Of a DNA stretch of 64,000 bases, positions 58,741 through 64,000 are shown in pieces. Below the pieces are notes generated by a model that saw only the letters and a list, made by a program, of their open reading frames with translations, did not search any database and was not told where the DNA came from. The first letter of the stretch is position 1. Every line of letters starts with the position of its first letter. A program made the position numbers and the translations under genes. Source of the DNA: Rhineura floridana (lineage: Eukaryota; Chordata; Lepidosauria; Squamata; Rhineuridae); contig NC_084493.1 in assembly GCF_030035675.1 (NCBI RefSeq), positions 21,243,822 through 21,307,821 on the forward strand. Direction: 5' to 3'.

Positions 58741-59587
58741 TTCCCCCCCACCCCGGCACTAACAGGGTGGTGTCAGGACATGGCATTCTTGATCCGTTGT
58801 CAGGGCACCAGCACCTAGCAGACCCCACCACTGATGCTTGTCTTTAGACCTCCCCCCTTTAACCCCGGGCCCTGTGCACTTACTTACCAGCACCAGGTGG
58901 ATGGGTCTAGCTCTCATTTTAACTTCCCACAATGTCCCTGATGTAGTGTCACTCTGTGGCATTGTGGGACATTACACTGCTGGCCTTCATCCATCTAAAC
59001 CTGCTGCTATCTCCCATTGCTACCAGGTAAATGTACTAGGGCCCACTGACCTTTGTGCAGGGCCCCCTCAAACTGACTGTAACGATTGGATGTCTATTCT
59101 TCCCTTGTTTACCCTCACCTCTGTCTTCCTTCCCTCTCTGTATTGCCTCTCTGCTGTATTTTAAATTATAACCTCCTCGGGGCAGGGACCTGACCTTTTG
59201 TTATTACTTTGTGAAGGACAGTGCAGCACATTGACAACATTCTGTAAGTGAATGAATTAATCCATAAATGAATGAACATTAATGTAAATATGCATGGACA
59301 TGGGCTAAAATACTAAATGGTTTTACCTAAAAAATAAAAATCCCAGCTTCATCTGTCACCTACCCCTACCTGAAGGTGGGGGGGCGGGACTGAAAAAAAA
59401 GGCAGTTTAGTCCAGGAAACAAGGACATTAAGTGTCACAAGAGCCAAACTGAATTGAATGGAATCCACAAACTGGCTTGTTTGGCAATAAACAGATGTTA
59501 CAAAACAACATTCTGAGTTGCTGCATGTCATTGGCTGCGGGGAATCTGATTGATTCCCACTCAGAGTTTTTCCCAGGTGTTCCCCAC
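58741..59587. other. No gene seen
   Basis: No exon or known repeat recognised. Confidence 0.35.
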
Positions 59588-60017
59588 CAGAGGTGGTTGA
59601 ATCTGTCAGTTTTGGTTTTTCTCATTTTTTCTAATCTTAAGTTTAGTTCTGAACATTTTCACATCAGTTTGCGAATTTCTTTTTTTAATCCTCATGAAAA
59701 TTCATCAGCATTTTGGTACCAATTTCTCCTATATGCATTTTTTGGTGTGCCATTTTGCCTAATACATTTTTTTGCAAAGCACTTCCCCTTAATATAATGC
59801 ATTTTTGTATGTTGTTTTCATGAATATATGAAGTTTAATGCCCACTTTATGTGCATTTCTGTACACGTGAGTTGGCTGAAGAACTGCATTGCAAAATTTG
59901 GAGATGTGAGCATTTTGAAGGATGCCTATGTTTCGGTTTGCATGTTATTTTGGAAAGTGCAAATTAGGTAGGCTCACCTTTAAGTGCAAATTGAATCAAA
60001 CTTCTCCCCCATCCCCA
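59588..60017 (-). mobile_element. TAGGGATGG hAT-type element, inverted copy
   Basis: 430 bp. Its reverse complement follows 63276-63726 throughout. Flanks ttccccac (59580-59587) and ttccctgc (60018-60025) agree at 6 of 8. Confidence 0.8.
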
Positions 60018-61580
60018 TTCCCTGCACACATTAAAGTTTCCCCAGTTTTATTTATTATTTATTTGTCTGGACTGAAACCAGACCTGCTTAGCTTCAACAA
60101 AGTGGTGCACCATGGGCCTTCAGACCATACAAAAACCAGTCCGGAGGTTTCCAGGATTCTCACTTCTACATCTAGTGCCATGTTCTGCATCTTTCCAGCA
60201 TGTGTGTGGAATTGTGCATGATGCATGCAGATTTTTACTTGCAACTAGGCTGCCAGGTTAACCAATGGTAATAGCCTATTTTTCAGAGTTGTGCACATGT
60301 AAAAAATACCCCCAAAACTGCCAGCATCTGTTTTTCTCCTTTCTGTAAGACATACACCTGTGCCAATTGTGGTGGTGGCAGCAGTGGCTAGGGGGCGGGG
60401 GGACATTGTGTGCAATTGCCAGGCTGGTGAAAGGGCTGCAGTCTCATCACACGGATGGCGAATGTCTCACGAACCACCCGTGTGCACACTACTTGCATCC
60501 ATGTGCATGGATGCCTCTTCCCCAGCAGCCTTCTCTCTCCCAAACCCATTCAGCTAGCTGTGAAGCATCACATGATGCCAGTACGGAGCTGCACTGAGCA
60601 TGAGCGAAACCATCTGGGCCACAATGCTCCTTTATGAGAACAACAAAGCCAGGAGGAGCAGGCAGCCGACAAGGCTTTTGTTTTCTCCCAGTCAGCCTGC
60701 TTGATGCTCTTTTTGTCTTTTCCCGGTGGTCTGGCTCCTTACGCAGTGGAGGCTGCTTATCGATTCCATGTCCGGCTCTCCCCATTCCGCTGGCGGTGTG
60801 TCTTTCTCCCTGCTGCCTTCGGCCCCTTGAGCGAACCATCCACCCTCTTGCAGGGCCTTCCGTAGCAGCAGAAGCAGTGGCCGTGAGTATGATGGAGAAC
60901 AGGGGAAACGTTTGCATGGATTTGACAGGGGGCATTTGCAGACGTGCTGGGCACTGATGGTGACAAATGTGGGAGAAGTGGGGAGGCAAGAACCCTTAAC
61001 TCCAGCTGCACTTGCCCTCTTCCCAAGCCTGATGCCTCCCACCCATCCCGTCGAGGTGGATAAGCTCTAATCAGGTTGGGGACAATATCTGGGCTTTGTA
61101 AAGATCTCGCAAAGGATTGCGCCTCCACGGCTGCTGATGTGCATTCATGCACGTACATGTAGCATATTTGGTTGGGCTCGTCAGGGTCTTTCTTACCTGG
61201 TTGCTGTGTGTGTCTGTGTTCTGCTGGACACTTGAGCCTCAGAGGCCTCTAGATGCTCCTGAGGATTGCTGCAGTTCCCCTGATGGAAGAGTGTCAAATA
61301 AACTAGGCGAAGATTGAGAGCGAAAGGCTTCCATGACAGTCAACAGGTTGCTCTTGTGTAGGCCTGTTCGCGCATCTCCCCAAGGGCCCTGCCCGGAGCT
61401 GAGGTACACAGCTCAAAATCATGCTGAGGGCCACTTTGACTTAAAACAAAAACAAACGAATGAGGGCTACAATGGCAAAAAAATAGATTTTGCAAAATTA
61501 TTGATTTTTTTCCTTTTGACAGCAGGCCTGCCCTGCCCGTTAGGCTGAGTGTGGCGGCTGCCTCAAGCCACTGATCTTGG
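60018..61580. other. No gene recognised; several long frames without similarity
   Basis: Moderately GC-rich, with frames up to 166 codons (60489-60989, minus) but no recognisable protein, splice pattern or repeat. Confidence 0.35.
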
Positions 61581-61756
61581 GGCTGCATACTCACCATACA
61601 TTTAAAGCACATGCCTCCCCCCCCCAAAAAAAAGAATCCTGGGGACTATAGTTTGCCTCTCACAGAGCTACACTTCCCAGCATCCTTAACAAGCTACAGT
61701 TTTCAGGATTCTTTGGCGGAAGACATGTGCTTTAAAAGTATGGTGGCTACACAGCC
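61581..61756. mobile_element. Foldback element, copy 3 of 3
   Basis: GGCTGCATACTCACCATACA faces GTATGGTGGCTACACAGCC. The inner 'tttaaagcacatg' faces 'catgtgctttaaa', and 'aatcctggggactatag' faces 'ctacagttttcaggatt'. Confidence 0.8.
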
Positions 61757-61914
61757 AGAGTGTCACAACCGGGGAGCATATTGGTTAAGTTGCTTGATTT
61801 ATTCATTTTGCAGTTTTGCTGCCAGGGAGGGGGTGAGGCTTTTGTAGGATTTTCTGCCTCAGGTACCAAGATAGCTTGAACAGCTTTGGGAACTGCCAGG
61901 CACCATTACTGATT

Positions 61915-62250
61915 TATTGATTATATTTATTTATCACTTACTACAAAAAATGTCTCTTCCTTTCTCTGTTAAAAAAGGAAGCAATGCCACATTTCAGATA
62001 CACCAAGAGATAAAAGAACATCAGTAACTACAAGCGCCCATCCTTCACTAACTTAAAAAGGAGACATCCTACCCTAGCCAACTAAAAGATGATCACGACT
62101 GAAGAGAAAAATGACTGGCGAATAGGAATATCTTCTCCTGACACCTAAAAGTTGATAGGTGATGGTGCTAGGTGCATCTCTCTGGGCAGAGCATTCCACA
62201 ATCAGGGGCCACCACTGAGAAGGCCCCATCTCATGTTGCCACTGTTTGCA
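61915..62250 (-). mobile_element. L2/CR1-like LINE 3' part, reversed
   Basis: Starts with a TTTATTGATTATATTTATTT tail and contains 'gagcattccacaatcaggggccaccactgagaaggcccc', the family landmark. Confidence 0.6.
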
Positions 62251-63275
62251 CTTCCATCAGAGGCGACACAAGGTGGAGGGCCTCAGATGATGGATGCAGG
62301 TTTTGGTAGGTTCACCTTGAGCTGGGGTGGGGGCTCTGTCTCATGTAGCAAAACGTCTTGGACTCTCCCTATTTTCATTCATTCTCCTTTAAAACCCTTC
62401 CTTCCTCTCTGTGCAGCTCATAGTTCGCTCTCCCTGTTAGCCACTGCAAGCTTCCCAGAACTCCTTTCTTTTTACCCTCCTTTCTTTTCTCACTCTCCAT
62501 ACGCTTCTTTCCAACTCTCCCATTATTCAGGAAGATAAAAAAAATCCTAACAAAATATTTCTAATCATGTACAGAGTAGATTTCTCTTGCCCTTGTGTAA
62601 CCACCAGAGCCACCCACCACTATCCTCCTGCGATTAGGAAGCAGGGATGTTCCTTCCATTCATAATCCAGCCTTTGAGCCTCTCTTTTAAGACATTAACC
62701 ACCACTTGGGAACATTTAAAAAACCCTAAACTAATCGGTGTTCGTTTTTATTGTGTCGGAGTATTCATGTGGTCGCTAACATATATTAGCGCCAAATATC
62801 CCCTTTGGATGTGGCTACTTTTTGGATCTGGAGGAAGACTCTGCCATTGCCAGGTTTTTGCTGATAGCTATCTGGATCCTATGGTTAGTACTGTGAGGGT
62901 TACTAGACTACATTTATTGTACAGGTGGGCTCACAATGTAGGTCCTATTAAGGTTTAACATTGACCAAATGGCAGACTGTGTTTATCTTTGGAACAAACT
63001 AGATCAGGTTTGTGAAGAACCCCTTGAAAGTTTGTCACCTGCAAATGGTTTTACTAGCCTGCTGGGGGCTGGTACTAGAGGGACAAACAAAGATGTATTT
63101 CTATGCTGGGTGCAGAGCAGGGGCTTCCTCTACTCTAGAAGTCCAATTGATTTGTATGCTGGGTGAACAGAAGCAACAGATTACTCCATCTTTTCCCCAT
63201 AGTTCACTTGCTCGCCTGCGTGCAATTCCTGGTCACCTATGGCTACCAGGCTAATGCTTAAATACAAGTCTGGAC
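62251..63275. other. No gene seen
   Basis: Pyrimidine-rich at 62340-62530. Frames up to 128 codons have no recognised similarity. Confidence 0.35.
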
Positions 63276-63726
63276 TAGGGATGGGGAAGAAATTCAATTC
63301 AGTTTGCATTTAAAGGCAAATCTACCTAATTGCACTTTTCAAAATAATGTGTAAACTGAAACACAGCCGTCATCAAAATTCACATCACTTTTCAGAATCT
63401 TGCAATGCAGTTTTCCAGCCAAGTAATGTGTACAGAAATGCATATATTAGGGTAACGTGCAAATAAATGCATATATTTCTGAAAATAACATACAAAAATG
63501 CATTATATTAGGGAAAATTGCTTTGCAAAAATGTGTATGTTAAGAAAAATTGCATACAAAAATGTGGATATTGGGAGAAATTCGCAGGAAAATTCTGATG
63601 AATTTTCATGAGGATTGTTTTAAAAAAGAAATTCACAAACTGATGTGGAAATGTGGAGAACCAAATTTAAGACTGGAAAAATGAGAAAGTAAGAGAAACA
63701 GAAATTGACAGATTTGTCCATCCCTA
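63276..63726 (+). mobile_element. TAGGGATGG hAT-type element, reference copy
   Basis: 451 bp from TAGGGATGGGG to CCATCCCTA, an inverted terminal repeat of 9 bp. Flanks gtctggac (63268-63275) and gtctgccc (63727-63734) agree at 6 of 8. No coding capacity; the inside is a series of related 'acaaaaatg...atatta' segments. Confidence 0.85.
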
Positions 63727-63865
63727 GTCTGCCCAAGGAAATGTATAAAATCAGAGGCAAGCAACTGTTTTTTCTGTTGAGGGCCACATTCCCTTGAGTT
63801 TAATCAATCAGGGGCCACATCTGGAGGTGGTCAGGGCTGAAGCCAGCACTAGACAGAGGCAGAGC

Positions 63866-64000
63866 TAGGTATGGAGGGAAATGAGTTTTTTGTGCATTTC
63901 AATGCAAGTTTCCCAAATTTGCACTTCCTGAACCAATGTGTGAATCAAAACACAGCTGTCCTTTGAAAATTCATCCAATTTTGCAGTGTGGTTCCTCAAC
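63866..64000 (+). mobile_element. TAGGGATGG hAT-type element, cut by window end
   Basis: Starts TAGGTATGGAGGG and follows the first 130 bp of the 63276 copy ('gaatcaaaacacagctgtc'). Confidence 0.7.

Noticed and set aside
60489-61158. Overlapping minus-strand frames of 116-166 codons
   Set aside because: No domain, motif or splice pattern; neighbouring frames are equally open.

Overview
The window reads as nuclear DNA of a vertebrate, most likely a squamate reptile. It has intron-split genes with GT/AG boundaries. The gene block SLC28A2 - tRNA-His - SHF matches human 15q21.1. The repeat landscape includes a Bov-B type LINE, tRNA-headed SINEs carrying the Bov-B tail, CR1 and L2-like LINEs, many short hAT-type elements with 8-bp target duplications, and DIRS-type retrotransposons. 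The species call is inference; the gene calls rest on protein resemblance read directly from the sequence.

Layout. 0.13-5.8 kb: a young, near-whole DIRS-type element on the minus strand. 8.8-22.5 kb: ten exons of a concentrative nucleoside transporter (SLC28A1/A2 type, called SLC28A2 from its neighbours) on the minus strand. The first exon(s) and the C-terminal exons are not seen; the latter probably lie beyond the left edge. A second, older DIRS-type copy (18.27-22.39 kb) fills most of one SLC28A2 intron and stops within about 8 bp of its 5' splice site. 28.1-28.5 kb: an isolated CpG-rich block. 29.67 kb: an intact tRNA-His(GTG) gene. 34.5-47.9 kb: the complete seven-exon SHF gene (SH2 domain adapter F) on the plus strand, 432 codons, starting in a CpG-rich promoter and using one GC-AG intron. 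48-64 kb: no intact conventional gene, but a VPS29 fragment (49.6 kb), a Bov-B 3' end, a 270-bp repeat present three times, and a striking composite retrocopy at 58.2-58.7 kb. There a MEX3-like 5' part is fused to an SF1 KH-domain part and then to an L2-like LINE tail, in one open frame of about 124 codons.

How it fits together. SLC28A2 and SHF diverge head to head with the tRNA gene between them, as remembered for human chromosome 15. SLC28A2 would import purine nucleosides with sodium at the cell surface. SHF would link tyrosine-phosphorylated receptors to downstream signalling. Neither gene shows a functional tie to the other. Most of the remaining sequence is layers of transposable elements, several of which can be ordered in time by nesting and by their target duplications. 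The least ordinary objects are the MEX3/SF1/LINE chimera, the DIRS copy beside a splice donor, and the repeated hAT families with readable target duplications.
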